Assembly: GCF_008086615.1 (NCBI RefSeq)
Contig: NZ_RXYB01000016.1
Location: 1 to 64,000 of the forward strand
Reading direction: 5' to 3'
Source: Acetobacterium tundrae
GTDB lineage: Bacteria; Bacillota; Clostridia; Eubacteriales; Eubacteriaceae
Length of the DNA stretch: 64,000 nt
The position numbers and the translations under genes are program-made. Numbering within the stretch: the first letter of the stretch is position 1; every line of letters begins with the position of its first letter. Positions 7,858-17,742 of the stretch are shown in pieces. The notes below the pieces were generated by a model. The model saw only the letters and a list, made by a program, of their open reading frames with translations. It had not been told where the DNA came from and made no database searches.

Positions 7858-8184
7858 ATGTCCAATGAAAAAACGATTAACATCAATATGGAAAATTTCG
7901 AAACCGAGATCTTATCCTATAATGGAGCGGTCATGGTGGATTTTTGGGCAGAATGGTGTGGACCTTGCAAAGCACTGTCCCCAACAATAGACGAAATTGC
8001 TCTGGCACTTCCTGACGGCATGAAAGTATGCAAAATCAATGTGGATGAAAATCAAACACTTGCCCAACAGTTTAGAGTCATGAGTATTCCTACCGTCGTT
8101 TTCTTTAAGAACGGTGAAGCGGTGAATCGTTTTGTCGGCGTTCGTGAAAAGAGCGAATATATTGATGCGATAAAAAGCCTTTAA
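7858..8184 (+). CDS. trxA: Thioredoxin
   Basis: A 108-residue thioredoxin with WCGPCK at about residues 34-39, 'VMSIPTVVFF' with the cis-proline and 'GEAVNRFVG' before the last helix. It is the only plus-strand gene left of the origin, lying head to head with the decarboxylase and convergent with metG. It has its own promoter and a shared terminator. It is closer to general cytoplasmic thioredoxins than the copy at 1117-1437, which sits beside a flavoprotein. Which is the housekeeping copy cannot be decided here. Confidence 0.95.
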   Translation: MSNEKTININMENFETEILSYNGAVMVDFWAEWCGPCKALSPTIDEIALALPDGMKVCKINVDENQTLAQQFRVMSIPTVVFFKNGEAVNRFVGVREKSEYIDAIKSL

Positions 8185-8200
8185 AATTCAACTTATTCTT

Positions 8201-8240
8201 AAAAGCACGCAATGGCTAATCAGCCATTGCGTGCTTTTTT
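8201..8240. terminator. Bidirectional terminator between trxA and metG
   Basis: Perfect 17-bp stem (8201-8217 with 8222-8238) and 4-nt loop, with A and T runs on either side. It serves both convergent genes. Confidence 0.9.
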
Positions 8241-8252
8241 AAATAGTAATTA

Positions 8253-10190
8253 TTAGGAAACTTTTCCACCAGATGGAATACCCTCAACTGTTACCAGAGA
8301 TAACTTTTTGCCTTTTGTAGCCGCCAAAATCATGCCGTTGGATTCGATGCCACGAAGGTTTACCGGTTTTAAGTTTGCTACCAAAATAACTGTTTTCCCA
8401 ACCAGTTCCTCGGGTTTGTAATATTTAGCAATTCCGGATACCACCTGTCGTTTTTCCAATCCTACCATTAACTGCAGCACCAGTAATCGGTCTGCATCGG
8501 GATGCCGTTCGCAGGCCACTATTTCAGCCACTCGAAGCTTCACCCTGGCAAAATCATCAATGGTGATGAGTCCTTCTGGAAGCGCTTCTGAATTTTCTTT
8601 TGCTGCTTTTTTATTTTCCGTTTTTTTGTTTTCCTTGGTTGCTTCTTCTTTCTTATTGAATTCAATTCTGGGGAATAAGGCTTCGCTCCGTTTGACTGCA
8701 ATCCCCTCCGGGAATCCTCCGAATTTTTGAATGCTTTCCCAGGTCAGACAATCACTTGGACAGTTTAACTGAACTGTCATTTTTTCTGCCGTTTGGGGCA
8801 TAGCGGAAGAAATAAGGACAGTGACAATCCGCAGGCATTCGGTTAGATTATACATAACCTGAGCAAGTCTTCCCTTCTTTTCCGGATCTTTACCCAATAC
8901 CCATGGTTGGGTTTCATCAATATACTTATTCGAACGGGAGATCAGCTTCCAAATTTCCTCTAAAGCTCTACTGAAATCAAGCTTGTCCATGTATTCACTA
9001 ACCACTTCAGGTGTCTTTTTTGCCAATTCGATCAGACTGTCATCAAATTCACCCTTCTCGCGTTCTGCCGGGATGATCCCATCAAAGTACTTTTCTGTCA
9101 TCGCTAAGGTTCGACTGAGCAAATTCCCTAAATCATTGGCCAGATCTGAATTAATATGGCTGACTAAAAGATCTTCATTGTAAACGCCATCAGAACCATA
9201 ATTCATTTCTCGAAGGACATGATAACGCAAAGCATCGACTCCGTATTTATCCACTAATGTCACAGGATCCACAACGTTACCCACAGATTTCGACATTTTT
9301 CCGCCTTTTAAGAGAATCCAGCCATGTCCGTATACTTTTTTTGGCAGCGGCAACTTTAATGCCATGAGAATAATTGGCCAATAAATCGTATGGAAACGAA
9401 TAATATCTTTTCCGACTAAATGAACATCTGCCGGCCAATATCTGTTCATTAAATCTGGTTTATCGTTTAGGTAGCCGAGGGCAGAAATATAGTTGGGAAG
9501 GGCGTCAATCCATACATAGACGACATGTCCGGGATCAAAGTCCACCGGTACGCCCCAGCTGAAAGAGGTTCTGGAGACACACAGATCCTGAAGACCCGGC
9601 TTAATGAAATTGTTGATCATTTCATTTTTTCGGGATTCCGGCTGGATGAAATCCGGATTTTCTTCGATGTATTTTAACAGATCATCCGCATATTTTGACA
9701 TTTTAAAGAAATAAGCTTCTTCCGATGCTTTTTCCACCGGTCGTCCACAATCCGGGCAATTTCCGTCCACTAACTGACTTTCTGTCCAAAATGATTCGCA
9801 AGGCGTACAGTACATGCCTTCGTAGTTGGATTTGTAAATATCCCCCTGATCATAGAGTTTTTTAAAAATCCGTTGAATGGTTTTCTCATGTTCGGGATCC
9901 GTGGTTCGAATAAACTGATCATAATTAATATTCATTGTGTCCCAAAGATTTTTAATTCCTGCGACAACCCCATCCACATACTCTTTTGGCGACACACCTG
10001 CTGCTGCTGCTGCCTTTTCAATCTTTTGCCCGTGTTCATCGGTTCCTGTTAATAAGTATGTGTCATACCCTTTCAACTTTTTAAACCGGGTTATGGTATC
10101 CGCCGCCACAGTGGTATAGGTATGCCCAATGTGGAGATTCCCGCTAGGGTAATAAATCGGGGTTGTGATGTAAAATGTTTTATCTGACAT
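8253..10190 (-). CDS. metG: Methionyl-tRNA synthetase
   Basis: A 645-residue class I synthetase that charges tRNA-Met. The HIGH motif is in 'SGNLHIGHTYT', the KMSKS motif in 'GGKMSKSVGNVV', and a CxxC...CxxC zinc knot is in 'CTPCESFW' and 'NCPDCGRP' near residues 127-147. The C-terminal 110 residues form an EMAP-II/Trbp111-type tRNA-binding domain ('FARVKLRVAEIVACERHPDA'), joined by a Lys/Glu-rich linker. The minus-strand leader contains a T-box with an ATG specifier, so expression should rise when tRNA-Met is uncharged. Confidence 0.97.
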   Translation of the reverse strand: MSDKTFYITTPIYYPSGNLHIGHTYTTVAADTITRFKKLKGYDTYLLTGTDEHGQKIEKAAAAAGVSPKEYVDGVVAGIKNLWDTMNINYDQFIRTTDPEHEKTIQRIFKKLYDQGDIYKSNYEGMYCTPCESFWTESQLVDGNCPDCGRPVEKASEEAYFFKMSKYADDLLKYIEENPDFIQPESRKNEMINNFIKPGLQDLCVSRTSFSWGVPVDFDPGHVVYVWIDALPNYISALGYLNDKPDLMNRYWPADVHLVGKDIIRFHTIYWPIILMALKLPLPKKVYGHGWILLKGGKMSKSVGNVVDPVTLVDKYGVDALRYHVLREMNYGSDGVYNEDLLVSHINSDLANDLGNLLSRTLAMTEKYFDGIIPAEREKGEFDDSLIELAKKTPEVVSEYMDKLDFSRALEEIWKLISRSNKYIDETQPWVLGKDPEKKGRLAQVMYNLTECLRIVTVLISSAMPQTAEKMTVQLNCPSDCLTWESIQKFGGFPEGIAVKRSEALFPRIEFNKKEEATKENKKTENKKAAKENSEALPEGLITIDDFARVKLRVAEIVACERHPDADRLLVLQLMVGLEKRQVVSGIAKYYKPEELVGKTVILVANLKPVNLRGIESNGMILAATKGKKLSLVTVEGIPSGGKVS

Positions 10191-10246
10191 AATTTTCTCC
10201 TTAATTTTTTGTTTCTAAATTTCAAAGCTCACTGAACTTTGTTCGC

Positions 10247-10495
10247 AAAAAAAACCTTCGTCCAATCAAGGGCGAAGGTTTCGCGTTACCACCTTAGTTC
10301 ACATCATTCTCACAAATAATGCCTTCATAAGTCTATTAAACTTTAAGTTTTATCGCTTGCAAGCGGTTTGAGTTTAGCGTTTTCCTCACTCACACTTACT
10401 CCAAGGCCATCTTCAATACTTTTTCTGTCACCGGCTTTCACCTGTTCCGGCTCTCTTTAGACAAGTCCAGCATTTACTCTTCTCTTCATCATAAT
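10247..10495 (-). promoter_or_regulatory. T-box leader of metG (methionine specifier)
   Basis: Read on the minus strand, the leader has an AGAGA-type element near its start, a specifier-loop candidate ATG (10408-10410) after 'GAAG', and the T-box sequence AAGGTGGTAACGCG at about 10282-10295. It is followed by a terminator stem (CCTTCG arms, 10254-10278) with eight T residues. The T-box bulge pairs with the acceptor end of uncharged tRNA and favours the antiterminator. The ATG specifier agrees with the methionyl-tRNA synthetase downstream. Confidence 0.93.
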
Positions 10496-10549
10496 TTTAT
10501 ATTTGGTTATTCTTAATTATACTGTAAATTAAAATATTTTCAAGCGCTT

Positions 10550-11392
10550 TTATCGCTTGACAACATTATAAACATCTCGTTTCGAGATGCCCCGATCCTT
10601 GGCAACCTGTTTCATGGCCTCTTTTTCGGGGATTCCTTCATTTATATAATGAGCTAAATGGTCTGCTATACTTAACCCCTCAATTTCAAGGTTTGTAATG
10701 GTGCGCGCTTCATCATCGGTTTTTCCCTCAATACAGAGAACGTATTCCCCTCGGGGTGTATGCTCCTGATAATACTGATTGTGTTCCGATATGGAGCCAT
10801 ATATAGTTTCTTCGTATCTTTTTGTTATCTCCCTGGAAATGCTCATTTGACGATGACCCAAGCCGAATTTTTCCAAGGCCTCCAGGGTTTTTGTCAAACG
10901 ATGGGGGGATTCATAAAGAACGGTGGTAACCTCCGCCTCTTCAATCCGTTTTAAGCCCTCTTTAATGGCTTTGTTTTCTTTGCCTAAAAAGCCAAGAAAC
11001 AGAAATGCCCGTGTATCCAAACCGGAAAGTACTAAACCGCAAAGCCCGGCATTAGGTCCCGGAACCACCTCCATGGCAATACCATTTTCGACGCAGTTCT
11101 TTACTAGAACCGATCCCGGATCTGAAATAAGAGGCATCCCGGCATCCGAGATAAGAGCTATATTCTGCCCCTGCTTTAAAAGCGCTATCAGGCCTTCACT
11201 TGATTTTTGTTCATTATGCTGATGATAAGCCACCATTTTTTTAGGAATTTCAAAATGATTAAGCAATTTAATGGAATGTCGGGTATCTTCCGCTGCAATC
11301 AGATCCACCTCTTTGAGCACTCTTAACGCTCGAATGCTCATATCGTCTAAATTACCAATGGGGGTTCCCACAATATAAAGTTTCCCTGTCAT
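10550..11392 (-). CDS. rsmI: 16S rRNA 2'-O-ribose C1402 methyltransferase
   Basis: A 280-residue SAM-dependent tetrapyrrole-methylase-fold enzyme. 'GTPIGNLDDMSIRALRVL' at the N terminus, 'AAEDTRHSIKLLNHFEIPK', 'SDAGMPLISDPG' and 'VVPGPNAGLCGLVLSGL' are the RsmI (YraL) signatures. It methylates the ribose of C1402 in the ribosomal P site. The last about 35 residues form the helical domain ('IPEKEAMKQVAKDRGISKRDVYN') seen in full-length members. It starts 2 nt after the FAD-protein stop, so the two are translationally close. Confidence 0.95.
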   Translation of the reverse strand: MTGKLYIVGTPIGNLDDMSIRALRVLKEVDLIAAEDTRHSIKLLNHFEIPKKMVAYHQHNEQKSSEGLIALLKQGQNIALISDAGMPLISDPGSVLVKNCVENGIAMEVVPGPNAGLCGLVLSGLDTRAFLFLGFLGKENKAIKEGLKRIEEAEVTTVLYESPHRLTKTLEALEKFGLGHRQMSISREITKRYEETIYGSISEHNQYYQEHTPRGEYVLCIEGKTDDEARTITNLEIEGLSIADHLAHYINEGIPEKEAMKQVAKDRGISKRDVYNVVKR

Positions 11393-11393
11393 A

Positions 11394-12782
11394 TTAATCG
11401 TTATAGAGATTTCGCGCTACATAAACACCATTAGCGGATGCCTGCATCAAGCCTCGGGTTATCCCGGCACCATCTCCCAAAACATAGAGATTCTTAACAC
11501 TGGATTGGAAGTTTTCATCCACCGTCACCTTGTTTGAATAAAACTTCACTTCAACCCCGTATAACAAGGTTTCATCACTGGCAAGACCTGGTGATACATG
11601 ATCCAACGCCTTAATCATTTCGTCAATATCCTTCATGATCCGATACGGAAGAACGAGACATAAATCTCCGGGTACTGCATCAATTAAAGTTGGTCGAAGA
11701 TTATTGCGTAAAAGGCGCTCTTCTGTCGTCCGTCGACCTCTTAAAAAATCACCATAACGCTGTACCATAATCTTATTACCGGTTAACATGTTTCCCAGAC
11801 TGGCAATGTGCTTTCCATAAGCAACGGCTTCATTAAACGGTTCTGTAAAACTCTTCGATACCAACAACGCAAAATTGGTATTGTTGGTTTTTAAATTGTC
11901 CGCTTTATAGCTGTGACCATTTACCACTGCCAGGTGATTGTCATAATATTCCGTCGACACCACACCTCCGGGATTTGAGCAGAAAGTACGAACGCTGTCA
12001 TCAAAAGTTGGGGTATAATAAACCAGTTTTCCTTCATACAAGGCGTCATTAATTTCCTGCATAACCTCATTACGTGTTTCCAGACGAACGCCAATATCAA
12101 TTTTACCGACCTTGGTTTCCACCTTGTATTCATCACACATGGTTGTGAACCACTCCGACCCGTCTCGGCCAACCGCAACAAGCACCTTGTCGGCAGTATA
12201 AGTTTCGTCTTTTGCCACAGCCCCCACCACCGTGTTGTCTTCAACGACTAATCTCTGGACCGGTGTTCTAAATTTAATTTCAACGCCTAAATCGTTGATT
12301 AAATAATTCTGAATCCGTTGATAAATGGTATAGCCGACCTCGGTGCCCATATGACGTACCGGACATTCAATGAGTTTTAAGTTGTTTTGAATGGCTTTAG
12401 TTCGAATCTCTCTTATTTTTTGAGGATTATCTAGTCCGTGAACCCGTTTATCTGCTCCAAACTGAATGTAAAGATCGTCAACATATTTTATCAGATCAAC
12501 CGTATTATTATAACCAATGTACGCTGGAAGCTCACCGCCAACATCTGGCGACAGCGATAGCTTCCCGTCAGAATAAGCCCCGGCCCCGGCAAAACCAGTT
12601 GTGATATTACAGGGGTTGCAGCCCATACACTTATTTGTTTTTCGTTTGGGACAAATTCGTTTTTCGATGGAATTTCCTTTTTCCAGCATTAATATTTTTA
12701 AATTTTTATTTTTATTTTTTAATTCCATTGCTGCAAAAATACCGCTTGGTCCTGCACCAATAATAATGACATCATAATTCAT
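11394..12782 (-). CDS. FAD-dependent dehydrogenase, COG2509 type
   Basis: A 462-residue flavoprotein. The dinucleotide-binding motif 'IIIGAGPSGIFAA' is at residues 6-18 and 'VLGDGAGITRGLMQASANG' near the C terminus contacts FAD. After the first strand-helix unit comes a cysteine group 'CPKRKTNKCMGCNPCN' (about residues 44-59), a feature of the COG2509 family. The family is widespread in anaerobes and has no established substrate. Its gene is followed at once by rsmI and preceded by dnaB at 17 nt. Confidence 0.85.
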   Translation of the reverse strand: MNYDVIIIGAGPSGIFAAMELKNKNKNLKILMLEKGNSIEKRICPKRKTNKCMGCNPCNITTGFAGAGAYSDGKLSLSPDVGGELPAYIGYNNTVDLIKYVDDLYIQFGADKRVHGLDNPQKIREIRTKAIQNNLKLIECPVRHMGTEVGYTIYQRIQNYLINDLGVEIKFRTPVQRLVVEDNTVVGAVAKDETYTADKVLVAVGRDGSEWFTTMCDEYKVETKVGKIDIGVRLETRNEVMQEINDALYEGKLVYYTPTFDDSVRTFCSNPGGVVSTEYYDNHLAVVNGHSYKADNLKTNNTNFALLVSKSFTEPFNEAVAYGKHIASLGNMLTGNKIMVQRYGDFLRGRRTTEERLLRNNLRPTLIDAVPGDLCLVLPYRIMKDIDEMIKALDHVSPGLASDETLLYGVEVKFYSNKVTVDENFQSSVKNLYVLGDGAGITRGLMQASANGVYVARNLYND

Positions 12783-12799
12783 TGTATCACTTCCTTTAA

Positions 12800-14158
12800 T
12801 TAAGCAAACACATCCGGTCCATAATCCTCTTCATTAAATCCTACCGCTAAATCGTTGAATTTTGTATACTCTGGAATCCATGCCAACCGAATGGTTCCCG
12901 TCGGGCCATTACGCTGTTTGGCAATGTTTATCTCGGCAATGTTTTTTAATTCCGGATTTTTTTCATAATAGTATTCCCGGAACAACAGCATCACCACATC
13001 CGCATCCTGTTCAATCGATCCTGATTCTCGTAAATCCGACATAACCGGATGATGATCGGTTCGTGCATCCGGAGCACGACTCAACTGAGATAAGGCAATC
13101 ACAGGCGCATTCATTTCTCTCGCCAGCGCTTTTAATCCTCGGGACATTTCAGAAATTTCATTTTGGCGATTTTCAGTTCTTCCGCCTCCACCCATTAGTT
13201 GTAGATAATCAATGACGATCAAATCCAGCGACTTCTCTGTTTTCAACCGGCGACATTTTGAACGTACTTCCGAAACGGTAATTCCCGGCGTGTCATCGAT
13301 ATAAATACTGGCCCCATAGAGCGTATTATAACCAACGACTATCCGCTCCCAGTCTTCCTTGGACAAATTTCCCGTTCGCACGTTATTGCTGTCCACTAGA
13401 GCTGTTGCACAAAGCATCCGTTGTACCAATTGTTCCTTGGCCATTTCCAAACTGAACACTGCCACTGAACAATTGTCTTTCACTGCTGCATTTTGAGCAA
13501 TATTAAGCGCAAAGGCCGTTTTCCCCATGGAAGGCCGTGCCGCTACAATAATCAAATCCGAAGGCTGTAATCCGGAGGTAATATGATTCAACTCCGCAAA
13601 ACCGGTTTCGATACCCGTAAGCTTTCCTTTATTGCTTTCAATTGCTTCAATTTGAGAAAGCGTCGTGCTGAGGGTCTCCTGAATGCTCTGAAAGTCTCCG
13701 GTTCGACGGCCCTGGGAAACTTTGAAAATTTCCTGCTCCGCTCGATCAATGACATCCCCAACATTATCGTAGTGCCCATAGCTATCTTCTAAAATTTGAG
13801 TCGCTGTATGAATCAGATTTCGGACAACCGCTTTCTCATGAACAATTTGACAGTATTCCACATAATTTCGATTAATTGGCACCATCTCAATCAGTTCGCT
13901 GAGATAGCCAATTCCTCCGATTTTATCAAGCACGCCCCGATTTCTTAAGACATTGATCAAGGTAACCGTATCGATCGGTTTTCTTTCGTTGTGAAGATCC
14001 AGCATACACTGATAAATTTCTTTGTGTGCCCCCCGATAAAATTCATCTGGAGATAACAGCTCTTCAGCCCGGGCAATATTCGACTCCTCCATGAGGATGG
14101 CACCTAAAACGGATTGTTCTGCTTCAATATTATGTGGGGGAACTTTTGGATTCATCAC
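12800..14158 (-). CDS. dnaB: Replicative DNA helicase
   Basis: A 452-residue hexameric helicase (DnaC in B. subtilis naming) that unwinds DNA at the fork. The N-terminal domain begins 'PKVPPHNIEAEQSVLGAIL'; the RecA-like domain has the Walker A 'ARPSMGKTAFALN' at about residue 208, Walker B 'DLIVIDYLQLM', and the arginine finger region near 'KQRNGPTGTI'. The frame can start at GTG (14158) or the adjoining ATG (14155); a GGAG site suits either. It is the last gene of yybS-gdpP-rplI-dnaB. No intein is present. Confidence 0.97.
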   Translation of the reverse strand: MMNPKVPPHNIEAEQSVLGAILMEESNIARAEELLSPDEFYRGAHKEIYQCMLDLHNERKPIDTVTLINVLRNRGVLDKIGGIGYLSELIEMVPINRNYVEYCQIVHEKAVVRNLIHTATQILEDSYGHYDNVGDVIDRAEQEIFKVSQGRRTGDFQSIQETLSTTLSQIEAIESNKGKLTGIETGFAELNHITSGLQPSDLIIVAARPSMGKTAFALNIAQNAAVKDNCSVAVFSLEMAKEQLVQRMLCATALVDSNNVRTGNLSKEDWERIVVGYNTLYGASIYIDDTPGITVSEVRSKCRRLKTEKSLDLIVIDYLQLMGGGGRTENRQNEISEMSRGLKALAREMNAPVIALSQLSRAPDARTDHHPVMSDLRESGSIEQDADVVMLLFREYYYEKNPELKNIAEINIAKQRNGPTGTIRLAWIPEYTKFNDLAVGFNEEDYGPDVFA

Positions 14159-14167
14159 ACTTGGCTC

Positions 14168-14617
14168 CTAGGCTTCGCCTTTTACAACAACTGTCAAATT
14201 ACCGATGATCCCCTGATAAGTCTTGATTTTAACTTCAATGCGTCCCACATTGCGAATCGGCATTTCGAGTTCAACCTTCCGCTTATCCACTTTTATTCCT
14301 TTTTCTTTTTCCAATATTTCCGTAATATCTTTACTGGTCACCGAGCCAAAAAGTTTACCATCTTCTCCGGCACGCTCGGTAATCGTTATTTCCGTTTCAT
14401 CAATTTTTTTAGCCAAGGCAATGGCTTCCTGTCGCTCTTCTTCTATTCGCTTAATTTCTGTTATTTTCTCTTTTTCTGCCAACGCAATGTTTTCTTTATT
14501 TCCAATGACTCCTTTTTTTGTTTTTATCAGGAAATTTCTGCCATAACCATCCTTTACTTCTACAACATCTCCCTTATTTCCAATATTTTTAACATTCTCT
14601 AATAAAACAACTTTCAT
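14168..14617 (-). CDS. rplI: 50S ribosomal protein L9
   Basis: A 149-residue L9 of the usual length. The N-terminal rRNA-binding domain has 'VILLENVKNIGNKGDVVEVKDGY'-like spacing (seen here as VVLLENVKNIG), then a long charged central helix and a C-terminal globular domain with 'GKLFGSVTSKDI'. Its start overlaps the gdpP stop as ATGA, so translation is coupled. It lies between gdpP and dnaB as in B. subtilis. Confidence 0.97.
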   Translation of the reverse strand: MKVVLLENVKNIGNKGDVVEVKDGYGRNFLIKTKKGVIGNKENIALAEKEKITEIKRIEEERQEAIALAKKIDETEITITERAGEDGKLFGSVTSKDITEILEKEKGIKVDKRKVELEMPIRNVGRIEVKIKTYQGIIGNLTVVVKGEA

Positions 14618-16587
14618 GATTCATTCTCCTTCTTGTATTTTTTTATTGCTGTTAGCAGCAAGTCGATCCCAACTTCAAGGTCTTTTTCTCCTGGAAATTG
14701 TGCCCCAGCAATCGCTAAGTGTCCGCCGCCGCCTAATTTTTCTAGAATAATTTGAACATTGACATCGCCCATAGATCGGGCGCTGATGGCAAGTCCCTCA
14801 TCATTTTTTAGGATAATAAAAGAAGCCACAATTCCCTTAATGTTTAAGAGTTCATCGGCAGCCTGGGCAGCGATGACTTTTCCATAATCTGAGTTGTTCT
14901 CAAAAGTCGATATGGCAATGTTGTCAAAATATATTTTTGCATTCTTTACTGCATCCGATTTCGCCGTATAGGTGTTTAAATCATCCTGTAAAAGGATTTT
15001 ACTGACAATCGTATCGGCACCCTTTCTTCTTAAATAGGATGCGGCTTCGAAAGTCCTAACGCCGGTCTTAAGGGTAAACATCTTGGTGTCCATACAAATT
15101 CCCGCCATCAGAGCATTTGCCTCAATCTGATTCAATTGACTCTTTTCGCCAAAATACTGAAGCAGTTCCGTCACCAATTCACAAGTTGAAGAGGCGTAGA
15201 CTTCGGTGTAATTTAACAACGTATTACTAATGGCTTTTCCTGATCGTCGATGGTGGTCAATCACGACAATTTTTGTTATTTGATCGATTAATCCAGGCAT
15301 TTCTAAATAATTGACGTTTTGGGTATCTAAAACAATTAATAAAGTATTTTTCGTCCCATAGCTTTCAGCTTCTTTTGGTGTAATAAAAGCTTCCTGATAG
15401 GCCTCATTTTCTAAAAGATAATCAAAAAGAGACTTAATTGAATAATTGATTTCCTTGACAACTATTTTTCCATCTTTTCCCAAGGCTTTACAGGCTCCCA
15501 GCAGACCCACCGCACTGCCTAAACAATCCATGTCTGGATTCTGGTGTCCCATTAACAGCACGTGGTCAGCCTCTTTGATTAATTCTTTTAATCCATATGC
15601 CTTAACCCTGGCTTTTACCTTGGTTCTTTTTTCAGTGGCTTCGGTTTTTCCGCCATAGAAGGACATTTTTTCATCCCGTCTAACCACGGCCTGATCTCCC
15701 CCTCGAGCCAAAGCAATATCCAAAGCTGAATGTGACAATTCCTGGGATTCGACGATTCCCATGATATTTTCAGGAATGCCAATGCCAATACTTAAGGTAA
15801 TCGGTATTTTTTCATCATTTTCGATTTCTCGGACGGCATCCAGTATTTTAAAGTTCTCTTTTTCCAAAGAACAGATTTTTCCACGTTCAAAAATCATTAA
15901 ATAGCGATCACTTTCATATTCAATAATGACACTTCCTAATTGTTTCGCCCATTCATTGAGTTTGAGATCTACTTTTCCCAATATTGCAGAACGTTTATGG
16001 CTGGGAATTTTTTCAATAATCTCATCATAATTATCATTGACAATATAGCAAAACAATGGCGAATTTTTCCGGTAAAGCTGTCTCTCTCTGCTTTGCTCTG
16101 TTATATCAAAAAAATGAAGTAATTCAAAGCTATGAACACTGTCTGAAAAAGCATTCGTTACAACGCCATAGTCACTTTCTCCATAATGGAATGTGAAATC
16201 CTCCTGTTTTTTTGCGTCTAGCAAACTAATCCCCAATTCATCAACAATATTTTTTTTAAAAAGACCTTCCTTCTCATTTTTAAAGGCGTTTCCAAATGCT
16301 TGATTATACCAATAAATGATGCCTTCGCTATCAACAATAACCATAGCTATCGGCATTTCATACATACGTTCCTGATTTATTTGATCCAAGTCACTGTATA
16401 TTTCCTCGATAGCCTTGTCAATTTTTATTTCATCAAAGGAGGTATTTTTGGTGTAATAAATAATTAGTACTGCAAAAGCGATGCCACCAATGATTCCAAA
16501 ATATATGTTGTAAAAACTAAGAACGATGGATAAAATTAGCACGATAACGATGGCCAACCAAACGATTTCTTTCTTTGTTTCTTTCAT
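14614..16587 (-). CDS. gdpP: Cyclic-di-AMP phosphodiesterase GdpP
   Basis: A 657-residue membrane-anchored enzyme that degrades c-di-AMP. Order of parts: two hydrophobic helices (about residues 8-48), a PAS-like domain, a degenerate GGDEF domain (the motif is 'ARGGDQ', not GGDEF), then the DHH domain with 'GHQNPDMDCLGSAVG' and 'VVIDHHRRSGKA', and DHHA1 with 'GGGGHLAIAGAQF'. All catalytic Asp/His positions I can identify are present. c-di-AMP controls potassium transport in Firmicutes, including Kdp systems through KdpD, so the neighbouring kdp locus is worth noting. The gene overlaps yybS and rplI by 4 nt each. Confidence 0.95.
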   Translation of the reverse strand: MKETKKEIVWLAIVIVLILSIVLSFYNIYFGIIGGIAFAVLIIYYTKNTSFDEIKIDKAIEEIYSDLDQINQERMYEMPIAMVIVDSEGIIYWYNQAFGNAFKNEKEGLFKKNIVDELGISLLDAKKQEDFTFHYGESDYGVVTNAFSDSVHSFELLHFFDITEQSRERQLYRKNSPLFCYIVNDNYDEIIEKIPSHKRSAILGKVDLKLNEWAKQLGSVIIEYESDRYLMIFERGKICSLEKENFKILDAVREIENDEKIPITLSIGIGIPENIMGIVESQELSHSALDIALARGGDQAVVRRDEKMSFYGGKTEATEKRTKVKARVKAYGLKELIKEADHVLLMGHQNPDMDCLGSAVGLLGACKALGKDGKIVVKEINYSIKSLFDYLLENEAYQEAFITPKEAESYGTKNTLLIVLDTQNVNYLEMPGLIDQITKIVVIDHHRRSGKAISNTLLNYTEVYASSTCELVTELLQYFGEKSQLNQIEANALMAGICMDTKMFTLKTGVRTFEAASYLRRKGADTIVSKILLQDDLNTYTAKSDAVKNAKIYFDNIAISTFENNSDYGKVIAAQAADELLNIKGIVASFIILKNDEGLAISARSMGDVNVQIILEKLGGGGHLAIAGAQFPGEKDLEVGIDLLLTAIKKYKKENES

Positions 16588-17537
16588 TTTTTTTGGGTCT
16601 CCCTTCGAAAAATCATGCGAAGCCCCAGGTAAACATCCGCAACGCCCAATAGTGTTACAAAGGATTGAAGGAGCAAGGCCACAAAAACGACTAAAACCTT
16701 TAAGCCCTTATTATGAACTTTTTTATATTCCATAAAATCGAAAATAAAAGAAATTCCCATCACTAGGAAAATCAGGTCAATGAAAACAATGAACGTGTAA
16801 ATATAGATATCCGGTATTGCTGTTATTTGAAAAACACTGATGATGAAATCTCCGACAATGAAAATTGCCAGAAAGTACTTAAGTGATGCTGGTATTTTCC
16901 ACTGAGACAAGGGTTCAAATCCTTGCACCGAATAACCAATCCGTTTTAAAATAAAATCACAAACGACAATATTAACCGTAGAGAATAGCACCGGCAACAA
17001 TAATAATGTACTCGGCAATACCAGTTTCAGTGTTTGCATTCTGGCGTCCATCATATCTTTTAATATTGTCAATTGGCTGGCATCGATCATGTTTGATGTT
17101 TCATAAATGTTCATCACTTCTTTTGTGCTGGTTTCCATCATTTGGAATATGTAATTTGTAAAATTCACACCCATAATGAATTGATAGCCTAAAACCACTG
17201 CGATTAAGAGGATTCCAAAACCAACGGCCCCGACAATCACTTTTCTAACGGGCGAAATGTTCTTGTAATAGGCAAACCCTAAACTGCATCCCACAAAAAA
17301 CATCAGCGCTCCAAATGACAGTGCAGTAATGGGGTCCATAAACAAAAAAATTAAAATGGTTGCTGCCAAACTTGAAATAATGCTCACCTTGAGTCCCTGT
17401 CGTTTTCCCAGAACGACCATGGGAACAGGGATAAAAAATACTAATATGACTAAAAAAGGAATGTAATAGCAAATCAAAGTAAGTATTACTGCTAGTGCAC
17501 AAAATAGTGCCCCTTCTGTGATTCCTCGAGTTTTCAT
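16584..17537 (-). CDS. YybS-family (DUF2232) membrane protein
   Basis: A 317-residue protein with about eight hydrophobic helices, starting 'GITEGALFCALAVILTLICYYIPF'. It corresponds to YybS/DUF2232, which is usually encoded between rpsR and gdpP. The family has weak similarity to ECF-transporter substrate-binding S components, and no function is proven. The stop overlaps the gdpP start. Here it no longer follows rpsR directly: about 10 kb with the Kdp genes lies between, and a remnant of rpsR is found 205 nt upstream. Confidence 0.85.
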   Translation of the reverse strand: MKTRGITEGALFCALAVILTLICYYIPFLVILVFFIPVPMVVLGKRQGLKVSIISSLAATILIFLFMDPITALSFGALMFFVGCSLGFAYYKNISPVRKVIVGAVGFGILLIAVVLGYQFIMGVNFTNYIFQMMETSTKEVMNIYETSNMIDASQLTILKDMMDARMQTLKLVLPSTLLLLPVLFSTVNIVVCDFILKRIGYSVQGFEPLSQWKIPASLKYFLAIFIVGDFIISVFQITAIPDIYIYTFIVFIDLIFLVMGISFIFDFMEYKKVHNKGLKVLVVFVALLLQSFVTLLGVADVYLGLRMIFRRETQKK

Positions 17538-17689
17538 TAATCCTCCAACTTGACAAGTCTATAATTTTCCCAGATGCACTCAAATTATGCACCTAAACTA
17601 ACTGATACATTATATCACAATAAAATAAAATGCCTATTATTTTTTCCCACGCTCAATGATCATTATTTTCTCTCTGATTCAGCATAAAT

Positions 17690-17737
17690 AAAAAAAGCTG
17701 CTCATCCCAGGTGCGAACCTGGGATGAACAGCTTTTC
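17690..17737 (-). terminator. Terminator, second copy of the rpsR terminator
   Basis: Hairpin with a 17-nt arm (AGCTG...AGGT, one internal mismatch) and 4-nt loop, followed on the minus strand by seven T residues. It is clearly the same element as 27434-27482, and here the stem is the better conserved of the two. It would terminate transcripts leaving kdpC and the rpsR remnant. Confidence 0.85.
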
Positions 17738-17742
17738 CGGTT

